A stretch of DNA of 64,000 nt from Planctomycetota bacterium (GTDB lineage: Bacteria; Planctomycetota; Planctomycetia; Planctomycetales; Planctomycetaceae), in contig JAHZKX010000064.1 of NCBI GenBank assembly GCA_022600195.1, forward strand, positions 1-64,000, given 5' to 3'. Every line of letters starts with the position of its first letter. The first letter of the stretch is position 1. Shown in pieces: positions 55,963 to 64,000 of this stretch. A program made the translations under genes and the position numbers. The notes under the pieces are model-generated. The model did not search any database and was not told where the DNA came from. It saw nothing but the letters and a program-made list of their open reading frames with translations.

Positions 55963-57282
55963 ATGTCATTTCAATCCCGAAGAGCATTTTTAAAAGAGCT
56001 GGGTCTCTCAACCGCTGTCTTGCCACTGGTAATGCATTTACCAAGTCTCGGACTGGCCGCTGATACACGTATTCGTAAACAGCGTCTGATTGTGATGTTC
56101 AGCCCCAATGGCATCGTGCCCAAAACTTATTGGCCCGATGAAGTAGGGGACAAGTTCGAACTGAAAGAATCCATGCAGCCTCTGAAACCGTATCAGGATC
56201 AGATGCTGGTCATCAAAGGAATTGCAGATCGGGTTCGAGGAGATGGCGACAGCCATATGCGAGGTATGAGTTGCCTGTTGACGGGCATAGAATTATTACC
56301 AGGGAATATCCAGGGAGGTTCGCACACACCCGCGGGCTGGGCCAGTGGACACTCCGTTGATCAGGAAATCAAACGTTTTCTACAGAGCCAACCTGAAACA
56401 CGCACACGATTCGGCTCGCTCGAGTTTGGCGTCAATGTTCCCGATCGTGCCGACCCCTGGACACGCATGGTCTACGCCGGTTCCAACAAACCAATTGCCC
56501 CTATTGATGATCCCTACCAGATGTTCGAAAAGATTTATGGGCGAATGAAAGACCAGAAAAGTCTGGCCAGCATCTTGGATGATGTAAGAGAAGACCTGAA
56601 AAAAGTTCGTACGAAATTAAGTCGTGAGGACCGGCATCTTCTGGAAGAACACGAATCATATGTACGTGAAATGGAACGCGATCTCAAAGCGGGTAAGAAA
56701 CAAAAGCTGGCTCTAGAAGTACCCATTCAGGAAGTCGGTATCAAAAATGATAACGACAATATGCCTGTCACCAGTAAAATGCAGATTGATCTGATGGTCA
56801 ACAGTCTGGCGAATGACATGGCCCGTGTCGCTACTTTACAGTACACCAACTCGGTAGGACAGGCGCGCATGAAGTGGCTCGGCATTAATGATGGGCACCA
56901 CTCCCTGTCTCATAAACCCGATAAAGATCAGGACGCACAGGACAAACTGACCAAAATCAATAAATGGTTCTGTGAGCAGATGGCGTATCTGGTTGACAAA
57001 CTGGATAAAACACCCGAACCCAACGGCGAAGGAACATTACTGGATAACACACTCGTCGTCTGGACAAACGAACTGGGCAAAGGGAACTCTCACACTTTAA
57101 ACGATGTTCCTCTGGTCCTCGTCGGTAAAGGCCTGGACTTCAAAATGGGACGGTCACTCCAGTTTAAAAACATTCCACACAATCGATTCTTAATGTCCTT
57201 AGCACACGGCATGGGACACCGGGTGAAAACCTTTGGAAATCCAAATTTCTGCGGCGATGGCATTTTGTCAGAGTTGACTTGA
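55963..57282 (+). CDS. DUF1552 Tat-exported protein, second copy
   Basis: The 439-residue protein has a Tat-like signal ([18 protein letters not shown]). The DUF1552 pattern follows: [46 protein letters not shown], and [23 protein letters not shown]. It forms an operon with the PA14 cytochrome gene. It differs clearly in sequence from the copy at 26660, so the two modules diverged long ago or were acquired separately. Confidence 0.92.
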   Translation: MSFQSRRAFLKELGLSTAVLPLVMHLPSLGLAADTRIRKQRLIVMFSPNGIVPKTYWPDEVGDKFELKESMQPLKPYQDQMLVIKGIADRVRGDGDSHMRGMSCLLTGIELLPGNIQGGSHTPAGWASGHSVDQEIKRFLQSQPETRTRFGSLEFGVNVPDRADPWTRMVYAGSNKPIAPIDDPYQMFEKIYGRMKDQKSLASILDDVREDLKKVRTKLSREDRHLLEEHESYVREMERDLKAGKKQKLALEVPIQEVGIKNDNDNMPVTSKMQIDLMVNSLANDMARVATLQYTNSVGQARMKWLGINDGHHSLSHKPDKDQDAQDKLTKINKWFCEQMAYLVDKLDKTPEPNGEGTLLDNTLVVWTNELGKGNSHTLNDVPLVLVGKGLDFKMGRSLQFKNIPHNRFLMSLAHGMGHRVKTFGNPNFCGDGILSELT

Positions 57283-57443
57283 TTCCTCGCGCGTCAGGAA
57301 ATCATTGGTTTCGATCCTCACTCTGCACGTACTCATTTTTTGAATTCAAGTACACGCATTTTTTAATCCCACAATTGAAACATTTTGCTGAGCCGCGCAA
57401 GAATATAACATCCCGAAGCCCCTTCTCTAAAGGAACTGACAGC

Positions 57444-57821
57444 ATGGAACATGTCACCCGCCCCCAGGAAGAGAACGAATACTACTTTGAAGAAGGCTGC
57501 TATATTCTCGAAATGTCGCAAGCGGACGTCGACCCTGAAGTCTCCATCGCACGCGCACGTGTGGAACCCGGCAGAACCACCCGCTTTCATCGACTGAAAG
57601 ATACGTTTGAACGCTACATCATGCTCTCGGGTACAGGACGGGTCGAAGTCGGAGATCATGATCCCGTTGAAGTCTGCCCGGGAGATGTCGTTCGTATTCC
57701 CCCCATGATCGACCAGCGCATCACCAATATCGGCCAGGAGGATCTGGTATTCCTGGCGATTTGCAATCCGCACTTCCTCAAATCGATCTACATCGACTCT
57801 GAAGACTTACGACAATCATAA
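57444..57821 (+). CDS. Single-domain cupin protein
   Basis: The 125-residue protein is a small cytoplasmic cupin. The barrel motifs are visible as VEPGRTTRFHRLKDTFERYIMLSGTGRVEVGD (motif 1, with His and Glu as likely metal ligands) and VCPGDVVRIPPMIDQRITNIGQEDL (motif 2, where the usual His is Gln). It may act as an isomerase, epimerase or regulator; the substrate is unknown. AAGGAA lies upstream of the ATG at 57444. The open frame back to 57279 overlaps the DUF1552 end and is not used. It may be co-transcribed with the DUF1552 gene. Confidence 0.82.
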   Translation: MEHVTRPQEENEYYFEEGCYILEMSQADVDPEVSIARARVEPGRTTRFHRLKDTFERYIMLSGTGRVEVGDHDPVEVCPGDVVRIPPMIDQRITNIGQEDLVFLAICNPHFLKSIYIDSEDLRQS

Positions 57822-58031
57822 AGGCATTCAGGGGCCTCACATTTCGCAATCCTCTTCGACATCATTTCAGATTGCACTTTCGCAGATTTTCAATTTGAAA
57901 AGGCCTTCCTTTTTTATAAAGAACTTTAATTATCTCCATTTCTTTCTGTTTTGTGAGTAGTTATATTCAATAGATCAGAGATGATTTATCAAAACCCAAA
58001 GCTGGCTGACATTCAAAAAGGATCTGCTCGC

Positions 58032-60155
58032 ATGAAACCGATTTTTGCCTCCCTCCTGCTCTCCTGCCTCGTTATTTTTCTTCCCACTCAAGCATACGCG
58101 GAACTCAAAGTGGGTGCGACGATTGTTGACGTCACTCCCACCAAATTTCCAGTGCTCGTTAACGGCAGCATGACCAGCCGATCAGTCGATCAAGTCAACA
58201 CGAAAGTCAATGCCCGCGCGATTGTCGTCGCCGATGGTGAAGAACGTCTGGCAATTGTCGTCGTCGACAGCTGCATGTTGCCTCGCCCGTTATTAGATGA
58301 AGTCAAAAAGCTGGCAGCATTACGGACGAAAATCAGAGCCGACCATATACTGATCTCTGCCACGCATACACACACGGCACCTTCCAGCCTGGCATGTCTG
58401 GGAACAAATGCGGATCCGGACTACGTCCCCTATCTCAGAGGTAAACTCGTCGATGCTATCGCAAAAGCCGAAGCAAATCTCGAACCGGCTCAGGTAGGCT
58501 GGGGTGTTGGAAATGCAGCAAAATTCACAGCACTTAGACGTTGGATCAAACGCCCCGACCGCATCTCAAATGATCCGTTCGGGAACCCAACCGTCAGGGC
58601 CACCATGCATGCGGGAGCGAACTGGGATAATGCGGTTGGTGAATCGGGGCCGGAAGATCCTGATTTATCTCTAATTTCGTTTCAGGCTTTGGATGGACGT
58701 CCGATCGCACTGCTGGCAAATTTCTCAATGCACTATTTTGGTGACCGTGCCTTGAGTGCCGATTATTTTGGTTTGTACTGCAACGGCTTACAGAAACAGC
58801 TTGGTAAAACGGTTGGAAAAGATGCGCCACAGTTTGTCGCTATCATGTCACACGGCTGCAGCGGAGACATTTATCGTCGTGATTACACAAAACCTCGCGA
58901 TCAATGGGCGTTCACAGATGACATCAAAGAATATTCACAGGGATTGATCAATATCTCTGCCGATGTTTACAAAAATATCAAATATCGCAAGGACGCCGAT
59001 ATTGAAATGGCAGAAAATCGACTCCAGCTCAATTATCGAGTACCCAATAAACAACTCCTGGAATGGGCACAACGCATTGTAAAAGAAACAGGCGACCGCC
59101 TTCCAAAGACAAGCGAGGAAGTTTATGCCCGCGAGCAAATTATCCTGCACGAAAGACAGTCAACGGAAATTGTCACGCAGGCTCTTCGAATTGGCGACAT
59201 CGCCATTACAACAACACCGAATGAAACCTATGCGTTAACCGGTTTAAAATTGAAGCTGCAGAGCCCGTTAAGCAAAACGATGGTGATCGAACTTGCCAAT
59301 GGAGGAGACGGTTATATTCCACCACCAGAGCAGCATTTACTGGGAGGCTATAACACCTGGGCTGCCCGTTCCGCTGGACTGGAAGTCATGGCCGAACCCA
59401 AAATTGTCGCCTCGGATCTGGAATTACTGGAAAAGGTATCCAACCAACCTCGAAAAAAATATCAGCAATATCGCGGTCATGCCGCGACCACCATTCTGTC
59501 CATGAAACCAGCCGCTTACTGGCGTCTGGATGAGTTTAACGGCCCTCGTGCACAAGACTCATCTGGAAATCAGCGCGATGCATTTTATGAACCAGCGATT
59601 GCCTACTTCCTGGAAGGCCCCCGTTCCAAAGCGTTCTGCTCGCCAGATGAAACGAACAGAGCCGTCCACTTTGCCGGTAATCGATTGCAGGCACGCGTCA
59701 ATGGCCTGAATGACAAATATTCTGTCTCACTCTGGATCTGGAACGGAATTCCTCTGGATGCCCGGAAAATCAGTGGCTGGATGTTTTCTCAAGGACCTGA
59801 CAATGGGCTCGCCGCTTACGGCGATCATCTGGGCGTCGGGGGAACACAATTCCCCGGAAAACTGGTTTACATGAACGGCACCGATCGTAAACTGCACGCC
59901 GGCCAAACTGCCATCAAACGCTGGACCTGGAATCAGGTTACTTTGGTACGCGATGGGCAAATAGTGAAAGTTTATCTGAATGGCAAACCCGAAATGGAAA
60001 TCAAATCGGCTCCTGGAACTGAAGGACCGTTGCTGGAACAGCTCTTCCTGGGTGGTCGAACAGACAATCAATCAAACTGGGAAGGACGCCTGGATGAAAT
60101 CGCCATTTTTGATCGCGTTTTATCGAACGATGAAATCAAAAAACTGGCGAAATAA
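58032..60155 (+). CDS. Secreted neutral-ceramidase-like protein with C-terminal LamG domain
   Basis: The 707-residue protein has a signal peptide (MKPIFASLLLSCLVIFL, cleavage near AYA). The N-terminal two thirds resemble neutral/alkaline ceramidases: VGATIVDVTPTKFPV, then ILISATHTHTAPSS with the zinc-binding HTHT, and FSMHYFGDR and MSHGCSGDIYR. The C-terminal third (about 500-705) is a concanavalin/LamG domain (AAYWRLDEFNGPRAQDSSG, then LNGKPEMEIK and LFLGGRTDNQSNWEGRLDEIAIFDRVLS). It may hydrolyse amide-linked lipids or other esters, with LamG binding glycans. AAGGA precedes the ATG. The longer frame from 57981 lacks a proper leader. A strong terminator follows. Confidence 0.87.
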   Translation: MKPIFASLLLSCLVIFLPTQAYAELKVGATIVDVTPTKFPVLVNGSMTSRSVDQVNTKVNARAIVVADGEERLAIVVVDSCMLPRPLLDEVKKLAALRTKIRADHILISATHTHTAPSSLACLGTNADPDYVPYLRGKLVDAIAKAEANLEPAQVGWGVGNAAKFTALRRWIKRPDRISNDPFGNPTVRATMHAGANWDNAVGESGPEDPDLSLISFQALDGRPIALLANFSMHYFGDRALSADYFGLYCNGLQKQLGKTVGKDAPQFVAIMSHGCSGDIYRRDYTKPRDQWAFTDDIKEYSQGLINISADVYKNIKYRKDADIEMAENRLQLNYRVPNKQLLEWAQRIVKETGDRLPKTSEEVYAREQIILHERQSTEIVTQALRIGDIAITTTPNETYALTGLKLKLQSPLSKTMVIELANGGDGYIPPPEQHLLGGYNTWAARSAGLEVMAEPKIVASDLELLEKVSNQPRKKYQQYRGHAATTILSMKPAAYWRLDEFNGPRAQDSSGNQRDAFYEPAIAYFLEGPRSKAFCSPDETNRAVHFAGNRLQARVNGLNDKYSVSLWIWNGIPLDARKISGWMFSQGPDNGLAAYGDHLGVGGTQFPGKLVYMNGTDRKLHAGQTAIKRWTWNQVTLVRDGQIVKVYLNGKPEMEIKSAPGTEGPLLEQLFLGGRTDNQSNWEGRLDEIAIFDRVLSNDEIKKLAK

Positions 60156-60191
60156 ATTGTCAATGATTTCTGTTTAAAATGATTTTTCCGT

Positions 60192-60220
60192 AGCCCGGTC
60201 GTTTAATCGACCGGGCTTTT
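60192..60220 (+). terminator. Rho-independent terminator
   Basis: AGCCCGGTCG (60192-60201) and CGACCGGGCT (60208-60217) form a perfect ten-pair stem with a six-base loop, followed by a T-run. It lies 37 bp after the ceramidase-LamG stop. Confidence 0.9.
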
Positions 60221-60226
60221 CTATTT

Positions 60227-60244
60227 GACACACAAAATTGTGTC
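60227..60244. promoter_or_regulatory. Short palindrome upstream of the cytochrome operon
   Basis: GACACA and TGTGTC flank a six-base AT-rich centre, just after the terminator and 185 bp before the next ATG. It could be an operator or a second hairpin of the terminator. Only the symmetry supports it. Confidence 0.3.
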
Positions 60245-60428
60245 GTACAGTATTTCATGCGCGATTTATGCAGGTGCTCATCTCGCGAGAATCATCATTT
60301 ATCAGCAGGTAGCATAAAGACAAGCATATTCATACCTCACTAGTGGAGATATAATAAATGCAGATGGCACAACATTCGTATTAATCGCAACCTTTCCTGA
60401 ATATGATCCATTCACAGTACTGCGCCAC

Positions 60429-62570
60429 ATGACGGAACAAGAATTATCAACGACCGACTGGCGACTACGCAGATTTTTGCTGCTGATTCTCACAGTGAGC
60501 TTTGTTCTGACCCCTGTCTCCACTTCAGAAATCTGGTGGCAACTGAGTCGTGGAAGAGTTGTGACATCTGATCTGGCTCCGCCGGGCCCACTTTTAACAG
60601 CAGGAACACCTGTCGCGGAAGCAGACTGGCTGGGAGGACTCCCGTTTTACCTGACTTTTCAACTGGCAGGATTTTCGGGACTGATGATATTAAAATTCGC
60701 CGCAGTAGGATTACTTCTCTATCTTTTGCTCAAACGATTTGAAGAACAGCTGAACTGGATCTCATTTTTCATCGTCGTGCTGGCTTTGATGGCCGCAAAT
60801 ACGGGCTGGCAACCAACACCTCGACTCCTGGACTGTTGGTTTTTATATCTGACGTGGATTTTGACAGAACGATGGAGCCGTGAACCAGACAGAAAGAAAC
60901 TACTTCCGATCTTGTTTTTGCTGGTTCTCTGGGCCAATTGTTCTCCGCTCTGCCTGCTGGGAATTGCAGTCGTTGCAATCATTCCATGCCTGCCTGGAGA
61001 TCAGAAGCAAAATGTTCTGCATCGCAAACAATGGAATCTCCTCATTCTTACTTCAATCGTCGCGCTAATGATGAGCCCCCGCGGATGGTATACTCCCTAC
61101 GACTCACTGATTCAAATCATGCCCGTTTTATTTTATGACAGTCATCTTCTTGCTTTGACCGTCTGGCATCCCACTTTTCAGAATGGTGCCACAATCGAAG
61201 TCATCAGTCTGGGAATCCTGACGATGGGGACTGCCCTGTTTCTGATCTTCTATTCAACCAGCTGGATCGAAACGGTCGCATTTCTCGTTTTTGCCATTCC
61301 CGGCTGGATAAACTATGACAGTTTACCCCCATGCATCATCGGCATGGTTCTCCTTTTGGGACATTGCATGCTGACAAAACAAGTCCCCATTATTTTTTTC
61401 AATCTCAAACAAAACGTTCCCCCGGCACTGGGACGATTACTTTTGATTCTGGGCTTTCTGTTTTTGAGCTGGAAAGCCGCATCAGGTGTTTTGCCCGGGC
61501 AATCACAAAGATTAGGCTGGGGGATTGCACCGGAATTGGATATCACTTTGTTAAACCAGACAATAGGCCCCATCGAATATGAAGGAACAGGGCATTGCAT
61601 GGGAATTGCTTCTACTGGCATGCTAAGCTGGATTAAACCAGATCTTAAAATCCGACCTGTCAGAACGCTCAGACAAGCTCTACTGCAAGGGAGACTATTT
61701 GAAGAACTTTCTCTGAATCAGGAATTATCCAGTGGTTGGGAATTTCAAAAACCCCGATTCCATGAAAGCTGGGGAGGCTGGTGGATTCGTTTAAAAAACA
61801 GAAATTGCCAATTACTGTTAGTACCTAATGGAGAATCAAAAACAATCCGCGCGTTGATCAACAGCCGTTGGCAGCCAATGTCTGTCGATGCTTCAGTTTT
61901 ACCGTTTGGCTGGTCCGGCGAAATTTTAAGCAGCCCTATAATTGTAAAGTTGTTACCCGTCAAAGATTTTCTGAACCACGGCCAATGGATCTATTCACTG
62001 CCGTCTCCCTCTGGTACTCCTGAATGTTCCGACTGGTGGGGCATCTTAACCGGTGACCCGAACATCAAGTCGGCCTTGCTGCAGGCGAAAACATTTCGTG
62101 CCATGAAACTCTATACCGCAGCGTTGCGGGTTCTGCGTCCCTTATTGCAAGACTACCATACGCCAGAAGTCATGAGAGAATTCCATCTCTGCCAGCAAGA
62201 ACTGGCCTATCAGGAAAAACTGGACACAGGAAATCCCAGCGAATTAAGATTGCTGACCTTAAATAAAACAGCTGAAGAATATGATCGTGCTTTAGAAATG
62301 ACGGGGCCGATCATAAGCAAACCCGTAAAATCGCAACAGCTTCCCGACACATTCGAAAGTGCGATTCAGAGTTACGCACGTGGAGACTGGGAAGCTGCCC
62401 TCAATCTCCTTTCAACTGCTGACAGTGAGACACTGTACGCGAAAGCCCGGATCCTGCTGGAATCTGGTGATCCTGAAAGTGCGGCTGCGTTATTACAACA
62501 ATTAATACAACAGCATCCCGACGATCGATTGGTTGTTCCCAGCCAGACTCTGTTGGAGTCAATTCAATGA
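60429..62570 (+). CDS. Polytopic membrane protein (GT-C-like) with C-terminal TPR-like region
   Basis: The 713-residue protein has about 9-10 membrane helices between residues 15 and 360 and a large C-terminal soluble part. The start contains SEIWWQLSRGRVV followed later by AEADWLGGLPFYLTFQLAGFSGL. This matches the D/E-x-W-W-H-L-x-x-G ... W-L family of GT-C-like membrane proteins of unknown function. The tail (about 545-713) has TPR-like helix pairs, for example AKTFRAMKLYTAALRVLRPLLQDY and AIQSYARGDWEAALNLLSTADSETLYAKARILLESGDPESAAALL. The stop overlaps the heptaheme cytochrome gene by ATGA. A role in building or holding a surface complex with that cytochrome is inferred. Confidence 0.78.
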   Translation: MTEQELSTTDWRLRRFLLLILTVSFVLTPVSTSEIWWQLSRGRVVTSDLAPPGPLLTAGTPVAEADWLGGLPFYLTFQLAGFSGLMILKFAAVGLLLYLLLKRFEEQLNWISFFIVVLALMAANTGWQPTPRLLDCWFLYLTWILTERWSREPDRKKLLPILFLLVLWANCSPLCLLGIAVVAIIPCLPGDQKQNVLHRKQWNLLILTSIVALMMSPRGWYTPYDSLIQIMPVLFYDSHLLALTVWHPTFQNGATIEVISLGILTMGTALFLIFYSTSWIETVAFLVFAIPGWINYDSLPPCIIGMVLLLGHCMLTKQVPIIFFNLKQNVPPALGRLLLILGFLFLSWKAASGVLPGQSQRLGWGIAPELDITLLNQTIGPIEYEGTGHCMGIASTGMLSWIKPDLKIRPVRTLRQALLQGRLFEELSLNQELSSGWEFQKPRFHESWGGWWIRLKNRNCQLLLVPNGESKTIRALINSRWQPMSVDASVLPFGWSGEILSSPIIVKLLPVKDFLNHGQWIYSLPSPSGTPECSDWWGILTGDPNIKSALLQAKTFRAMKLYTAALRVLRPLLQDYHTPEVMREFHLCQQELAYQEKLDTGNPSELRLLTLNKTAEEYDRALEMTGPIISKPVKSQQLPDTFESAIQSYARGDWEAALNLLSTADSETLYAKARILLESGDPESAAALLQQLIQQHPDDRLVVPSQTLLESIQ

Positions 62571-63742
62571 ACCAAAAATATTCCTGTATTCCTCCCATCC
62601 TGATTCTGCTCCTGGCCTGTCTTTCGGGTACAGCCTTTTATTTATACGGTTCTCAACAAAGCCTGCCTTTTGTACCCAATGTACAATCTGCCGAACAGCC
62701 TGTCAGAATGAAACAATGTTGCGAATGCCACGAAAAAGTCTGCCACCAGTTTTCAAAGGCCCCACACCTTCGTACTCTGAGAAATGCCACAGATGCTGAC
62801 GTCATCAATAAATTCGCGGGCAAAGAAGTCACGCTCAAGGAAAATGGCCATACCTACAGTTTTTATGAAGACGAGAGAGCGCTCTGGGTATCGTGCAGTG
62901 GCTATCCAGGTCCGGTTCGCATTGAATGGGTATTCGGCTCCGGACTACATGCAATAACCCCCGTTTCTCTATTCCCAAATGAAAAGGGGCAATCTGAACT
63001 CTTACAGCATATCGTCTCCTGGTATCCATCGGGTAAACTGGGAATCACTCTGGGGCTTAACGAATTAGCTCACAGCAAGTCTGGGATTCAGGCGCTCGGC
63101 GAAGTCAGTTCACATGCTTCAACACTGAACTGTTTTGGTTGTCACACTTCCTACCTGGGAAATGTTCAAGGGGAAATTCAAACTTCCGAAATGATTCCAG
63201 GTGTCTCTTGTGTGCGGTGCCATTTGAATGGAGAAGAACACATTAAAGCCGTTGAAGAGGGCGCAAAAGATTTAAAGCTTACAAAATGGAACCAGTTAAC
63301 TCCCTTGGAGTCTATCAACCGTTGCGGCGAGTGCCATCGACGTTTCGACCAGATGGAACCAGATGAAATTCATCCCGCAAACGATCTATTAATTCGCTTT
63401 GCCCCCATAGGCATGTCTCAAAGTCCTTGTTTTATCAAACAGGGGGAACTCAAACTGCCTGCAGGAAAGTCTTCTCGATTTGACTGCACTACCTGCCATG
63501 ACCCCCATCAGCAGGCCAGTAGAGATCCCGAATTCTACCGACAAATTTGCTTGAATTGTCATAGTAATTTACAAGGGCATGCAGCTGTCTGTTCAAAGGA
63601 ATCCATGCAAAGCCAATGCCTGAAATGCCATATGCCCCCCGTGAACGTTCACGACAACCTCTCTTTTACAGATCATTGGATTCGCATCCGTGAGTTCGAT
63701 AAGAAACGCTTTCCTCAGTTTCAGCTAAACAATCAAGAATGA
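62567..63742 (+). CDS. Membrane-anchored heptaheme cytochrome c
   Basis: The 391-residue protein has an N-terminal anchor or lipoprotein-type signal (ILILLLACLSGTAFYLYG). Seven CxxCH heme sites are present: CCECH, CFGCH, CVRCH, CGECH, CTTCH, CLNCH and CLKCH. Spacing is wide between the first two and dense in the last 200 residues, as in cytochrome c554/NrfB-like multiheme folds. It should carry electrons in the periplasm or at the cell surface; donor and acceptor are unknown. It overlaps the upstream membrane-protein gene by four bases and is followed by a small Cys-rich gene, all in one direction. Confidence 0.92.
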   Translation: MNQKYSCIPPILILLLACLSGTAFYLYGSQQSLPFVPNVQSAEQPVRMKQCCECHEKVCHQFSKAPHLRTLRNATDADVINKFAGKEVTLKENGHTYSFYEDERALWVSCSGYPGPVRIEWVFGSGLHAITPVSLFPNEKGQSELLQHIVSWYPSGKLGITLGLNELAHSKSGIQALGEVSSHASTLNCFGCHTSYLGNVQGEIQTSEMIPGVSCVRCHLNGEEHIKAVEEGAKDLKLTKWNQLTPLESINRCGECHRRFDQMEPDEIHPANDLLIRFAPIGMSQSPCFIKQGELKLPAGKSSRFDCTTCHDPHQQASRDPEFYRQICLNCHSNLQGHAAVCSKESMQSQCLKCHMPPVNVHDNLSFTDHWIRIREFDKKRFPQFQLNNQE

Positions 63743-63802
63743 TATTGCCAGCCCTGTACATACAAGCTAGCATGGAGGTTGGTCCTAATACAGAGGTTGT
63801 TC

Positions 63803-64000
63803 GTGATTAATAAACTAATATCCCTTTTCCTGTCGACATTGATTCTTGCCTGCCCTTTCAACTGCATGCCAGAGAGCGGGGACAGTGTAAAGTCGGACAG
63901 CCAATCATGCTGCAGTCACTGTCAGACGAAGTCACAAGAAAACTCCCAAAGTCCCCGTCCCCTTTCATCGGATTGCTGTCAATGTCTATGTGCAGGTGCC
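63803..64000 (+). CDS. Cys-rich exported protein, partial (cut by window end)
   Basis: The first 66 codons are present and no stop is reached. The GTG start has AGAGG seven bases upstream. A hydrophobic leader (LISLFLSTLILAC) with a possible lipobox is followed by two Cys clusters, CCSHC and CCQCLC. No family is recognised. The clusters could bind metal. Its place directly after the multiheme cytochrome suggests the same operon. Confidence 0.6.
   Translation, partial: MINKLISLFLSTLILACPFNCMPESGDSVKSDSQSCCSHCQTKSQENSQSPRPLSSDCCQCLCAGA

Overview
The window looks like chromosomal DNA of a planctomycete, most like the Gimesia/Planctomycetaceae group. The evidence is the dense set of families typical of that phylum: DUF1501 and DUF1552 Tat-exported proteins, DUF1592/DUF1588/DUF1585 cytochromes, a large PVC-type heme-binding propeller protein, a DUF1559 pseudopilin, many sulfatases, DUF1080, receptor-like Ser/Thr kinases and an ECF sigma factor of the kinase-linked type. 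No phage, insertion sequence, CRISPR array or rRNA was seen. Assignments rest on reading motifs in the sequence; no database search was run.

Layout. (1) 0.1-4.4 kb is the end of an exopolysaccharide cluster: a truncated acetyltransferase, a membrane GT2 glycosyltransferase, a deacetylase-like protein and a GT4-like glycosyltransferase. The last gene has a possible sigma-54 promoter and upstream TGTCA half-sites. (2) 4.4-8.9 kb holds a 1002-residue cytochrome/propeller/HEAT protein, an orphan soluble histidine kinase and tRNA-Leu(CAA) with a terminator. (3) 9.2-19.8 kb is a complete chemosensory operon in the order Ser/Thr kinase with two degenerate receivers, cheW, soluble PAS-PAS-PAS receptor, cheR, cheA, cheC, cheD, cheY, cheB. 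No flagellar or pilus motor gene is present. A folded leader precedes cheW. (4) 19.9-28 kb carries a lactonase-like propeller, DUF1501, an unknown secreted protein and a cytochrome/DUF1552 pair. A compact 85-nt four-way-junction fold lies at 23.0 kb, with traces of decay (a tRNA-like 3' end and a metalloprotease remnant). (5) 28.3-33.9 kb is an ECF sigma factor, a 1455-residue membrane Ser/Thr kinase with a duplicated C-terminal module, and a small secreted protein translationally coupled to it. (6) 34.7-50.8 kb is a secreted catabolic and glycan-processing region: cupredoxin-like protein, two sulfatases, NHL propeller, two sialidase-like propellers, PQQ-type propeller, two Gfo/Idh/MocA oxidoreductases, DUF3365 heme protein, DUF1501 and DUF1080. 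(7) 51-60.2 kb has a DUF1559 pseudopilin, a zinc-ribbon/TM/carboxypeptidase-like protein, a second cytochrome/DUF1552 pair (this copy has PA14), a cupin and a ceramidase-LamG protein. (8) 60.4-64 kb is an operon of a GT-C-like polytopic protein with TPR-like tail, a heptaheme cytochrome c and a Cys-rich exported protein cut by the window end.

How the parts work together. The chemosensory genes encode a full adaptation and phosphorelay set (CheA/CheW/receptor, CheR/CheB methylation, CheD deamidation, CheC phosphatase, CheY output) joined to a Hanks-type kinase. This suggests cross-talk between Ser/Thr and His/Asp signalling. The sigma factor and large kinase form the familiar planctomycete ECF-kinase pair. 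The exported sulfatases, sialidase-like propellers and sugar oxidoreductases would act on sulfated or complex glycans. The cytochrome/DUF1552 and DUF1501 modules are recurring planctomycete sets of unknown function.
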